Assembly: GCA_905250075.1 (NCBI GenBank)
Contig: CAJNOP010000016.1
Location: 1,211,661 to 1,275,660, forward strand
Direction: 5' to 3'
DNA from: Rotaria sp. Silwood1
Taxonomy: Eukaryota > Rotifera > Eurotatoria > Philodinida > Philodinidae
DNA: 64,000 bases
Below the pieces are notes generated by a model that was given only the letters and a program-made list of their open reading frames with translations, ran no database searches and was not told the DNA's origin. Shown piece after piece: positions 52,473 through 64,000 of this stretch (position 1 is the first letter of the stretch; each line of letters opens with the position of its first letter). Made by a program: the position numbers and the translations under genes.

Positions 52473-54771
52473 ATTAAGACGCTTGTCTGCTTTGCACTCT
52501 CACCTCATACCATAGTTTTGATTGCATTGCTATGCAGCTGATTGGAGTGTCTCATAGTGGAATGATATGTTCGTAAAAACACCATTGACTTTTAGCAATT
52601 GTTTTATCGACTGCTCATCGTTTATTCTGTTTTCACAAATAGTATGGATAATATTAATATGTCGCTAGGTCATGAACAATTGATACAATCATTCAACAAA
52701 ATGCTTCGGGGCAAAGTCATAACAGTCTTTTCATCATTAACATTTGCGATGAAACGAATAGATTGATTGAAATCAGTAACGATATTTAGTACGTTAATAA
52801 TTTATCGTTATTTGGTAGTTGTGTTATAATGATCATTGTTATTGATTCGATCAATATTGGCATCTAGCTAAACAAATAGAAAATGATGTTATGCTCTTAT
52901 TATTCAAGTGATACTCTGACATCTGTATATACGAAAGAATAGATTTTTCGGATTGTTTTTTCCGCATTAATAGAATGACTAAATTTTGCTAACATTTTTT
53001 TCGTAATTATAAATCAGCTAAATAAACACAATCATTGTTAATGTGAAGGTCTCCAAGATGGTTCTTTCATTCCTAAGATATTGAATTTTTCTTAATCGTG
53101 ATGATATTCATTTTTGTATTTTCATTTTTGAAATACTTCTTTGTATTCTGATATTTTTGCTGTTAGAATAAAACGTAACGAGTGACCAAAAATATAAATT
53201 AGTCTTAAATCAACAAGTTTTTAGCAATAATTAGTATATATTAATATGTCGAGATATATTTTTCATGAATATTGCGTGTTACAGTCGTCATTTCAGTTTT
53301 CTTGTTCCAGACAAGAAGTAAATATTATTTTACATCGAATAGTTTGTTAGACAAAATGAGAGAATTCTATAGACACAATTACTTAATGTAGGAAGCGAAA
53401 AACAAATTAGAAATAATTCTTCTCATAAGCATGTACAATAGTGTTCACATCAAGGAACTGAGCACATTACGTCAAAAAAATGAAGTAATTCAATTCATAG
53501 ACTGTTACAAAATTTGCTTCGATTTATTTAATTCAACTAACAAATCTTAAAACTTTTTTCTCCAAATTTAAACTCAAATGAATAATTCTGTACAAATAGT
53601 TCCAATACAGATTTATTTCAAATGATTAAAATAATGAAGTTGAATTGAAGTTTGAACAAAAAAAAACAATAACATACATTTACCTATTAATAAATTTATC
53701 TTTCTCTCTTGTACATCATGGATTTTCATGTTAATTACAATAGTATTGTTTTGTTTAAAGAAAGGATATTTTGCTACAACTTGAAATCTTATTATACCTG
53801 AACATAGAAATGCAATAAGTATAAATGGAAACATCAAAATACTAACTTATTCATCGGTTAAATATTAGCATCGATGATACAATCAGCTTCATTCCAATAA
53901 AACGTTTTGAAATTGACTTGATGTTCTAATGAAATTTTATTCAGTGTTGTCTTGTATACATTTTTCATAAAAATTTTAAAAAGGATACGCAAAACAAAAT
54001 TTCATACATCCATAGTTTAAGTTGGTGCATTGATCTTGTAAACCAGAATTGCAATTGTTTATTTACATAAACAAATGATTGAATAGATAAATGTGTCACA
54101 GTGAATTGGAAATATGTGCATTAATTTGATTATGCTAAAAGACTTTGTTATGTTTACTCATGTTGTCATCCTTGATTTGTCTCTTAGAGGGTAGATTGCA
54201 AAATGATAATAATGTCAGAGCTGCTTAAATATTAATAAACATACTTATGGTAGTCGAGTAAAATAATGAAAACAATATGAGTCAATTTTTCGTCGTATTT
54301 TTTTTTACGTCATAACTTTTGCTGACAGTGCTGACGTCATTGTAATCATTCACAACTTTTCCATACATGGTGAAATTACATATGGATAATCAGCTTAAGA
54401 ATTATACTTTATAAATAATACAATACATGTATTAACTACGCATTTGATTTTTCACTCTTGGAAATCGAACTGCTATATATGAATTAATGAATTTTTCTTG
54501 TATTTTTACTCGTATGTTATATATTCTCTTAACAATACATACATTTGGCTTATCACAGGTATAATCCATATCAACTATTCTCGCTTTCTGAGAAATTTTA
54601 TTGATATTTGTATTGTTATTTCTTGTTTTTGTTTTTGTTTTTCTATGATTTCTAGAAAAGAATATTTAGTTTCAATGATGGCGTTATTATCTATGTAATA
54701 AATGCATAAAATATGTATACGCGAGATTGTTTTTCTTTTCATTCGCAAACAACACGTATTACTTACTTAAA
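52473..54771. other. Noncoding region
   Basis: No supported gene. The sequence is AT-rich, with only short frames lacking motifs. Confidence 0.5.
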
Positions 54772-54785
54772 TTCTCTGATTTCAG
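54772..54785 (+). promoter_or_regulatory. Splice acceptor abutting a start codon
   Basis: A pyrimidine-rich TTCTCTGATTTCAG ends directly at the ATG at 54786. As at 31872, this could be a 5' UTR intron acceptor or a spliced-leader acceptor. Confidence 0.4.
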
Positions 54786-55256
54786 ATGTCAAAAAGCAAA
54801 GAACAAATAAAGGCTATATTATCCAATAATGGCGATAAACTTGTAAATATCGTACGTGATTCATCAACACCCATACATCTACAACAACGTCAATATATTG
54901 ATACAATTGAAGATAATAATTCAGCAACATGCACATATGATTGGTATGATGCGCAAGCATTTGATACCAAACATCTTGAGAATTACGTTTGTTGATTCGT
55001 GGGTTCTGTTGAAAATCTGACGAACTCATCAAAAAATGTGGGTGTACCACAAAAACCAAATCCTTATTATTTTACACAGTGTAATAAGTGTCAATATATC
55101 ATTTTAACAAATCGAGATATTGGCAAGAAACTTGTATGTATGAATCCACGAGAGTCATGCCGTCATTATAATCATACTCAACCACTATCCAATAGTGAAT
55201 TCATGAGTGCCATCTTAGAATTAGTAAATGAACATTTTAAACTCAATTCTACATAA
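54786..55256 (+). pseudogene. Small zinc-ribbon-like protein interrupted by one in-frame TGA
   Basis: One continuous 157-codon frame starts MSKSKEQIKAIL and ends at TAA. It is broken once, by TGA at 54993-54995 between Cys and Phe. Downstream of the TGA the frame still reads like protein, with CNKC at about residues 99-102 and a later pair (LVCMNPRESC) plus His residues, a plausible zinc-binding cluster. I do not recognise a named family. Possible readings are a nonsense allele or young pseudogene, a sequencing error, or programmed readthrough. I saw no obvious selenocysteine insertion element in the short downstream region, but a hairpin cannot be excluded by eye. Confidence 0.55.
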
Positions 55257-57255
55257 AAATGTTTGATATTTTTATTTCTTTTCAATAAATAAAGATTAAG
55301 ACAAGAGAGAAAACATTGAAAATAAATAGAAAATAGTATTTACTTGAAAAATAAAAACTTGATCATTAATTAAAACTATTCACATATGTGAGCAAATTGA
55401 ACTATGTTTGTAGATAATTCTAAGAGTGTACTGTATGACACTTTCATTAGATACAGTGTCTGCCGGTAAAATGAATCTCTCGTATTCATGATATAAATCA
55501 TCTTGATTTTAATAAATACGTAGATCTATTCAGATTTTCTGGCAGACAACATTATCTAACTGTGCAACTGTATTATTATTAATATTGACAGAGAATTATG
55601 GCTTAACTAATAAGACCAAGAGTCATATAACGGTTCATGCAATTATTAATAGACTTTTTTCAGAATCGTATTGATAAGACATAAAAGATTTGTAGAACAA
55701 ACATATAAATATCCTTTCGTTTTCTAAATAATTTATATTCAAAATCTGGCATATTGTAAATTCAAAAACAAGATGCATGAATACTCGTTCGATATCATCT
55801 ATTATTTCAAGGTGATTTCGTAGTTTTTTTTCCAATGTGAGAAACTATGGTCAATAGTATTGAACGTGATAAAGTGATATTAATATCCGCGAAATAGCGG
55901 AAGCCAAAATGAATCGCTTTTATTAAGCTAATATTCGTAATTATGTCAGAGCGAGCCCTGTTAAACGACGAACAAGCCCTAGAAAAAATAGATTATATGT
56001 TTTTTCGAACTTTGTTATCCATGAAATATCAATGGACATTACATCGTTTCCATGCCATTTTACAATGAAACATCAAACTAAACTTGACAACAGATCAATG
56101 TCAGAATCACAAGGAAAACTTTCATTCGAGAGAATAATTATAAGTTGTTTAATTCAACTAGATATCAAAAGAAATAACCTGTGAGATATTTTCGGGAATC
56201 ATGATTTTTGATATTTCGAGTTGTTCAAATATCAATCATACTGACTGCAACCAAAGAGACTGACTAAAAAAAGATCTAGATTCTATTGCATTGATTCTTT
56301 TTAATAATGACTAGAATTTGAAATAAAAGAATAAAGAATGATTGATTAAAAAGATTTAAAAAAGATGATAATAAAAAGTATTCATCATGAAGGTCAACGT
56401 ACTCAGTATTAGGATAGCCCGTTTTTGTTGTTGTTGATTAGCCCATGGTTCTCTTCGTTCATTTTTGGACACAAGATTAACTTAAATAAATATTATAATT
56501 TGCAGCTGTTTTATATAGAATTTTTTCTGAAGACAATGAAAAAACTTCATCACAAAAGCTATTATCTCATTTATTCAGCATTAACTTAATATGAAACAGT
56601 CGATACTGTCAGTTATTACAATAATTTAAATTTCCGAAAATTATCAAATGAAAACTAAAGTTGAATACACAGAACCGACTTCCTTCCTTGAAAATGGTTT
56701 ACCATTTTAGGTGTACATAATGAATTTTAAGCTTGAATTAGTTCTACATAATTATATTAATTTGGAGATACAAGTGATTTCGGTTTATAAAACGATTGAA
56801 CTGAATTTGAGATATTATTACTTGATGATAATTATGTTCGTGTTTAATTTGATATTAAGTTATTCTTTCGATGAATAGAATATATTTAATCATTGATGTA
56901 TATAAAGTAATTTTGTAGAGGGTGTTTACTATGTTACTGTTTTGAATATGTGATCGATTACATAAGAAAAATAGTCTATATTAAGAAAAGAAAATATTTC
57001 ATATATGTTTATCAGAAACAGTATACGATCAATTCGACAAGATTTATATAAGTCTAATTGAATAGTGATATAATTTTAGAACAACGATTACATAGTAAAC
57101 TATGTAATTAGGATATCAAGTCTAAAATATAAGTATGACATCTACTGAGAGTCAAACATTGATTGGTGTTAGTTTTATCAAAAGACAAACAGACAGGCTG
57201 GCTGATAAATTTTTTTTCCAATCATATCTTGATTCTTTACTAAACATTTACAATC
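55257..57255. other. Intergenic region upstream of secernin
   Basis: No coding frame supported. The poly(A) signal-like 'aataaa' at about 55285-55290 may serve the 54786 gene. The secernin promoter should lie at the right end. Confidence 0.5.
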
Positions 57256-59968
57256 ATGGCGAACGGAAACCTTCCTTATTCATGTGATACATTTGTTGTT
57301 TTACCGCCATTAACAGATTCAAATTTTCATATATTTGGTAAAAATTCAGATCGACCAGCAAATGAAGTTCAAGAAATTATTTTTGTTTCAAATGAACACA
57401 CTAATGATAATAAGAATTTTGTTCAAGTAAAATATTTTTTTGTTTAATTATCTTTGAGTCAAAGTTATTTTTTAATTTAAATTCAGTGTACTCATATTCA
57501 AATTCCACAAGTATCAACAACTTATCGATGTATATTATCAAAACCAGCTTGGTGTTGGGGTGCAGAAATGGGTGCTAATGAACATGGCATATGTATTGGT
57601 AATGAAGCTGTGTTTTCAAAAGTACCATATGAGACACGAAAGCCTTCATTGACTGGTCTCGATATTGTTCGGTTAGTATTTTTGTGATTTAACATTTCTA
57701 GTTTTCAAGAGAAATTCTTAGGCAAAAGAATCTATTGTAATTCGATTTGCTCTCTTTTAATGATAAGAATTTAAGAGAAAAATATTTTTATCGATTTTTC
57801 TTGAACAGTTAATGATTAGTTACACTTTGGAGCAGTAATAATTATATACTCTTTAAAAAACTGGTAGTAAGAAAGAAGACTTCTAATCATCGATCCCCTA
57901 AACCTACTTATTAATTGAATAAGAAGATAAAGATCATTAACTACCGTATAAGACATCGAAAGGCATTATGACAACGTCTACCATATATTCATAAAGAGGC
58001 TTTTATTATCTTGCACTATAACATACCAGAATTATTTTATACTTAACTTATTCTACAAAATAAAATACTAGATGTTTTTCAGGCGCTCGATCTAATTGAT
58101 AAAGTTTATCAATCAAACGGTCTCTGATTACAACATAGAGTGCTGTAACCAAGATGATGAATTTTTAAATCAAACATTATTAGAAAAATAGCTTCAACAA
58201 ATATCTTCAAACAAATTGATTGTGCGTGATTAAACATATCTAGTAGCTCAAATACTTATTGGAGCAAAAATTTGATTAACTTTTCCTGTGGGATTTTATC
58301 TGTCAAAATGACTACTTTTTGCTGCTCCAAATAGATGCAGATGAGTTGTAAATAAATCCTTTTATACCAATGTAAAAAAAATATTTGGCTTTGATTTTTT
58401 ACAAGGATTATTTTTCTAAATAAATTCTTTTAGCATAGACATATGTAAAACAACTGTTGGTTCTTTCAGCTGATAATTAATTACAAAGTAATTAGTACAT
58501 ATTTCTGTAGCCATATGAGAGAAAAACTCAAAAACTTCGAAATAATTCTCAGTTTCTCTAAAGCTAGTCTTTTTCTACTAATAATTTTTCTGAACAAAAG
58601 GCTCTAGCTCTAATTTTTTCAGGGTTATCTAAATGAACTTAATATATATAACGTATAAAAACAAACTCTAGGAACGTTTATCATTTGAAGATGTGTGTTT
58701 TAATTTTTTGAAGTCATGCTACTAATAAATTATTTTGCGCATGTGTTGAAACTTTCCATTAGAAGATTTCTTAGGAGAAAAGTATAATATTGAATAAAGG
58801 ATAAAAACTCTAGTATATTGGATAAAAAGACGTATCAAGTTGATATTGACACAATTCGATAACGGCTGAAACTATTTTGAAAATGCTTTCTATTTTCTTC
58901 GATAATCGAGACATGCCTCAATCTTTGAATAAATTTCATTGTATAGACAATCGAAAACTGAAGATCAAAATGAATTGTTCATATAAAATTTATTTCAGGC
59001 TGGCATTAGAGCGTGCTAAAACAGCCAAATTTGCTGTTGAAATAATTGGTGAATTAATTGAAAAATATGGTCAAGGTGGAGCGTGTTTTGATGCAAGCGC
59101 AAATATTTCTTACGGTTATGATAATAGTTTTCTTGTTGTCGATGCTGAAGAAGCATGGACTATTGAAACATGTGATCATGTTTGGGTTGCTAAACAAATT
59201 AAAGGTAAAAAAAATAAATTGATCTATTTTTTTCTAAAATTAATCGAAATATTTTGTGTGTTTTTCTTTTTAATTATAGAAGGACATTATAATATGTCAA
59301 ATCTATATTCTATTGAAGATGATTATAATCTTCAATCAACGAATTTACAAGAATTTGCTAAAGAAAAAAATTTATGGGATGGAAAAGATAAATTAAATTT
59401 TGCTCAAGTATTTCAGGGTCCATCACCAACGACTGATGCAAGATTAAAAGCTGGGCGACAATTACTAGAAAATTTAACTAAAAATGGTAATTTTTCAATT
59501 TTTGATATGATATCTATTTTACGTGATGATCAAGCGGGCATTTGTGTATTTGATCAAGTTCGAGGTGTACGTACAACAAGTTCTCAAGTATCTGTGTTGA
59601 CATCAAATAAAACATCTCAAATAGATGCTTGTCATTTTTTAACTGGAACACCAAATCCAAAACAATCATTATTTAAACCATTTATTTTTTCAAATAATGT
59701 TCAATTAGGTCCATTAACGGTTTCATCACCTGAAGAGATAACATCACAACGTATTCATCCATTATATGCAGCACATCAGAAAGCTAAATGGGAAAATGTT
59801 GATCATAAACGTTTACAAGATTTTGAACATGAAGGAATTATGGAAATTATTAATAAACTTAAATCATTCGAAAATAATAATGTTGATACGTATGAAACAT
59901 TATTTTATGATACTGTATCAGCAGAAATAGAATTATTACGAGAACATCCATGTACGAAACGCTCTTAA
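57256..59968 (+). CDS. SCRN: Secernin (peptidase family C69 homologue)
   Basis: Secernins are cytosolic proteins of the Ntn-hydrolase C69 dipeptidase family; mammalian secernin-1 is linked to regulated exocytosis. Inferred exons are 57256-57426, 57487-57671, 58999-59204 and 59280-59968, 416 residues, the usual family length. Hallmarks: Cys10 in YSCDTF as the candidate Ntn nucleophile, [13 protein letters not shown] (residues 28-40), [18 protein letters not shown] in exon 2, ALERAKTA and EKYGQGG in exon 3, and [28 protein letters not shown] and a C-terminal [13 protein letters not shown] in exon 4. All junctions keep phase. Intron 2 is long (1.3 kb) with no internal gene seen. Whether it has hydrolase activity is not known from sequence. 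A frame beginning at 58877 is only read-through from intron 2. Confidence 0.96.
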
Positions 59969-61639
59969 ATTTTCACTAATTTACTTAATCTTATACACAT
60001 TAATCGTGCAATATTTTTAATTTAGTCTTATAAAAAAAAAATTCTATATTGTATTTGTTTTTCATAGTATTTCAATACGTATATATATATATGCTTATTC
60101 TTTACAATGCATGTAGTCTCTTATATAAAATATATATTAAATAAATTTATAACGATATTTCCTACACTAATCTATTAATAAATAATTCAGATCTTATGTA
60201 ACGAGTGATACTTTTGAGTTGTCTGATTTATGGCTGTGAAAAGTTTCTAGGAAAAGCATTCCTACACCTAACAAGGATATAGAATTTTCTATTCTATTAA
60301 AATGTAATTGTTTTCACTAGAGACGTGCGAAATCAAATTTTAGTCTTGGCTCGTCAACCGAAATGGGGACTGGGACTACGAGAAAAAAGTTGTTTCAATC
60401 GAATTTAAATTTTATGAAGACTGGTTGAAAAATTTCTATTCCTCTCTGTAAATTGATATTATCTATATGAATGCATATGATCAAAAAGATTAAAGATATA
60501 ACCAGTAACGATTCGAATCGACTGTTATGAATGACGAATCAAAAAAAAAAGCTTTTGAATGATAATTCTGACTTGATATAACTATTATACGACGGCGAAC
60601 ACTGATTAGAATCAATGCCATTAAATTAAGAAACAGAGACAAAATCTTTTAAAATCATCAAGCCTTCCACTTTTCAACAAACACACATATGTTCTGATCG
60701 TACCATTGTATTTTCGATAACACGAGTGCATAAAATGATACTTTTGATCTATTCTATGTTCATAATGTCAGTATCCAAATAAATATTCACTCAGATTAGA
60801 CTTTAGTCTTAATGAATAACTGAAAAGCATCACCCTTTATGTTTTTTCTCAAACAATCATATGTTACCAATTCCACACGATGTTTCTCATAAGAAGTAAG
60901 CATAGAATGCATCTTACATGATTTTTATTATCAATTTTGAAATACGAAAGTGCTCCGAGTTTTTTTTCGGATTCTTTTCTTTCAAAACCAATATAAATCA
61001 CCGTCCTTATCTAATGTCTAGAAACTGAGCATATTCTTCAGTGATAATCGTAAACTCTACGAAAAGTGAGCACAAAAAAATTGCATCTAATGATTTTTAT
61101 GCACACCTATCAGACATCATATTACTTGATATTTGCTTCAGAGTCTTGTCTCGGTAAAGCGACGTAAACACTCAGCCTTTATCAATTATGCATAAAATTA
61201 GCAGGTTTTTTACGCAAATCTGGAATTTCCTATGAAAAGTGAGCACGATATGATTATTCTGATGGTTTTAACGCTCACGATTTTTAGTACAAAGGCGCCT
61301 CACGTTTCGCCCACAGCCTTGTCTTTTTAAATCTTTATAACCGTTTAATAAACCATTTTAGAGTTTAAAAATGTGGTTATCGTGTTCATGAACCCTTTGA
61401 GAAATTTGTACAATGGTTTATTAAAGTAATAATTCCTCTCATAAATCTTTTAGGGATTTGTTGTGTGTAATAAGAATGTTTAATTAAAAAACAAGAATTG
61501 AAAAAATGAAGAATAATGAGTAAATAGCAGCAGTGCAAACATTCGATAGATTGTGTCTCTGGTGATCGATTATCCTGCTGAAGAACTATTGTCTACGAGA
61601 GATTTTTCACTTTTACATATTATGTATTGGTTTAATGAA

Positions 61640-61700
61640 ACTAGAGAATATGTGTAAGTTTCACATTTTAGCCCTAAAGAGACTGCGCTAACAAGCTTTT
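61640..61700 (-). repeat. Dispersed repeat fragment
   Basis: On the minus strand it reads 'ttgttagcgcag', then 'gggctaaaatgtg'. This closely matches 50229-50268 ('ttgttagcgcag', 'ggagctaaaatgtgg') and more weakly 529-569. Its 'tagccctaaagag' also occurs at about 46809. Confidence 0.5.
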
Positions 61701-63711
61701 CTTTTTACAGTATTGATGTCGTTAACTATTATCTAAATAAAAAGTACCATCTGTATCTGTTCATTTTCATTTCCAATTCGGCTTTCGTCTACATAGTAAA
61801 TTTGACTTCCTCACTTACGATAAAATCACGATAATACATGTATTATGTTCAATCAGAATCACTCTCACTTTGCTTTGGTACTATTCTAATTTCTTTTTGT
61901 AGATAAATTCAGACACGACATTTTAATAGGCATTGTTATGCTCAACTAGATTAATTTAGAGATGACTCGAAAAAGAAACTTTCGAAAGGGATAGAAGATA
62001 GATTCTCACGAAAGTTATTCTTTCAACAAACTGAAATGTGACACTAGCACTGCTTTTCCTAGTTTATTTCAATTCATAAAATAACGTGTGATATTAAAGT
62101 TCTATGGAAAAATAAAAAAGTGTAACGTAAATTTTATTATAGAATTTTTGTTCTTAATACTATGTTTGGTTACAGATGACTAAATTTTCATCGATTGTTC
62201 AAGACTTTTTGTGACTGAATTTTGATCAATACAGAAGTCTGTTTCAGTATAAAGAACTTCACCATAAACTTCGTTCTACCTTATATAAGCGTCTGTTTTA
62301 TAGGAGATGAGTAAATCACTCCAACGATCACCATTCAGATAATAATGAACGACAACAATCGATTCCCGCCATCGCCAAAACCTGTAAAGCACTGACATTT
62401 TCCATTCGGAATTACATGAACTAAAAATTTAGTCTTTTTGTAGATAATGATGCACAGAATCAATATGAGTTTAAGCTGCATATTCATACTTTTTCATTTA
62501 CTTCAAACTTTGAGTGCAAAATTCTAGTGTAATGCATCTTTTGAAAAAAACTATGACAAAGAAGAAAATAAATTCATAAACGTAATACATATATATACTC
62601 TTCAATAGCTGTCATAAAAATATTAATATTACTATATAATTGTATAAAGGTAAACGGAATAAAACCAGAAGAAAAAAAAGAAATGGTACAGTATTGTATG
62701 AGCTATTGGTTCAATCTTTTTATAATTTATTCAATATGATAATAGAAATATGTTTGCATCATATAGCACATCATAAGAAAAAAAATAAAAACAATTATAG
62801 ACTGTCAATCGAAATGACTTAGCTGGTGTCTATCAATCTCAAAACAGATTGAACATTGGACGTGATCAAAGAATTTTGAAGGTTCTCTGTGTCACCAGCT
62901 GCAAATGAAGACTCTGATGACAGACTTTTATCAGCGAAAATGGCTTTCAGAACAATTGATGCAATAATCTCTGCGAAATCATCGTAGATTTTCTCATACT
63001 GAAATAAAAATCCAACAGTCTTGAGTACATAGTTAAATCAACTTAACGCATTAGCTAATAAGATGAGAATATGTGGCATACTTTAGCTTTTTAAGCACTT
63101 CAGCTTTCGTCAAACCGCGACGTTATAGAGATTTTTGATAGTAAAGAGTACGAAAAAGTACTGAAGTTTTCTCAGTGTCGTCCAATCAAACAATTAGATT
63201 AATTATACAGAAGATGCTCTTCTTTTTAAGGTTTTATTCGTTTATTAGTAAATCATTAAAGGTTCTGGATATTTTAAAGAACTCTATCAAATAAAAAAAG
63301 TTCTAGGACTTTAGAAGAGTTTTACCTCGCCTTCCTTTTTATGCTGAACTTCTTCTACAAAGATGGTTCCGACACAAGCTGCATAAACTAAAATGAGTCA
63401 TTTTTTGAACGCGACCTAATTAATGTAAGTCTAGAATAGTTCTAATTATCCATTAATAATAATAAAAACAGACGAGGATCGCCATCTAGTTTGTTAATAA
63501 TAACGATTAACCGACTACTTACCTATTAACATAAGGTTTATGTTTATTCTGTTTATTATTCCATCGCATATCTTTTCGTTAGAAAAAACCTTTTCTTCGA
63601 AAATAATGGCTTTTCATTTAACTTCAGAAGTAGCATTAAAACTTGAGGCCTGCAAGTCTATCATGCAAAATCAATACTGTCTAAAAAAAGGCTTCTTTTA
63701 ATGCAAAAGTT

Positions 63712-63800
63712 CAGAACGGGTGTGGATGTGCCCGTGAGCGTAGGTTTGTAGTGCGAATGAAGCGAAGACCCATTTACGTAGCTACACCCACACCCTAACT
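63712..63800. repeat. Small inverted-repeat element
   Basis: The left end 'gaacgggtgtggatgt' faces the right end 'acacccacaccctaac' as an imperfect inverted repeat around a spacer of about 55 bp. Its GC content is higher than the surroundings. Confidence 0.4.
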
Positions 63801-64000
63801 AAATTCAAAGTTGATGAATAAGTTAAATGTGTCTTGTTGACTAGAAGAATTACGTTAAATGAAACATTGAAGAACAACGAATGGATCAAGCAAGTCCACG
63901 AGCTATTTGATGCTGTTTGATAGGTTTTTAATGGTGTCCATAGTTTAATCTTTTAAGTCAACTGAAGGTATGAATGTGAGTGTATAACTGTGACTACGGG

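Larger units (their letters stand above)
59969..64000. other. Intergenic right end
   Basis: No gene supported. About 61640-61700 is an inverted copy of the dispersed repeat seen near 50231 and 525. About 63712-63800 is a small inverted-repeat element. Confidence 0.5.

Noticed and set aside
58877..58998. Start of a longer secernin frame at 58877
   Set aside because: This part is intron 2 read-through; the conserved exon begins at 58999 after a TTTCAG acceptor and joins exon 2 in phase.
59205..59279. Coding insertion in secernin
   Set aside because: It is an in-frame intron: GT at 59205, AG at 59279, and the hydrophobic filler is absent from the family.

Overview
The window is nuclear DNA from a small animal. 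It is strongly AT-rich, its genes are split by short GT-AG introns, and it carries many small transposable elements. The best protein matches are metazoan: supervillin, a CREB-regulated transcription coactivator (CRTC) and secernin. The F-box family present, the fold-back elements and splice acceptors lying directly against start codons suggest a bdelloid rotifer. That taxonomic call is an inference from style and recognised families, not from a database search.

Layout. (1) 845-18155, minus strand: a large supervillin-family actin and membrane linker gene whose 3' end (remaining gelsolin-like repeats and any headpiece) runs off the left edge. It appears to have two alternative 5' ends. One is a long N-terminal block of five disordered exons (13286-18155). 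The other is an internal first exon at 11108-11118 that creates an N-myristoylation-type start. (2) 24625-28707, minus strand: a complete 12-exon CRTC gene. (3) 31877-32782, plus strand: a single-exon gene of unknown function with one C-terminal membrane segment. (4) 35300-37933, plus strand: a three-exon F-box protein gene whose first intron is occupied by a fold-back element.

(5) About 37970-52470 is a repeat-rich zone. It holds two copies of a repeat with GAA tails, a 10-N assembly gap, two decayed multi-exon genes (plus strand 43.6-45.7 kb, minus strand 47.0-49.2 kb), a PIF/Harbinger-like fold-back element with TTA duplications, an 82-bp piggyBac-like miniature element with TTAA duplications, nested hAT-like elements and a gag relic. 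(6) 54786-55256, plus strand: a small zinc-ribbon-like reading frame interrupted by one in-frame TGA. (7) 57256-59968, plus strand: a complete four-exon secernin gene. The remaining 4 kb is noncoding with scattered repeat fragments.

The genes are unrelated single-copy animal genes, not a cluster or operon, and I see no shared pathway. Exon borders come from reading frame, phase and splice consensus by eye. In supervillin, CRTC, the F-box gene and secernin every junction keeps phase, which is strong internal support. I saw no rRNA, tRNA or CRISPR array. No new defence-type or gene-cluster system was evident. The most interesting biology is the inferred alternative N-terminus of supervillin and the variety of miniature inverted-repeat elements.
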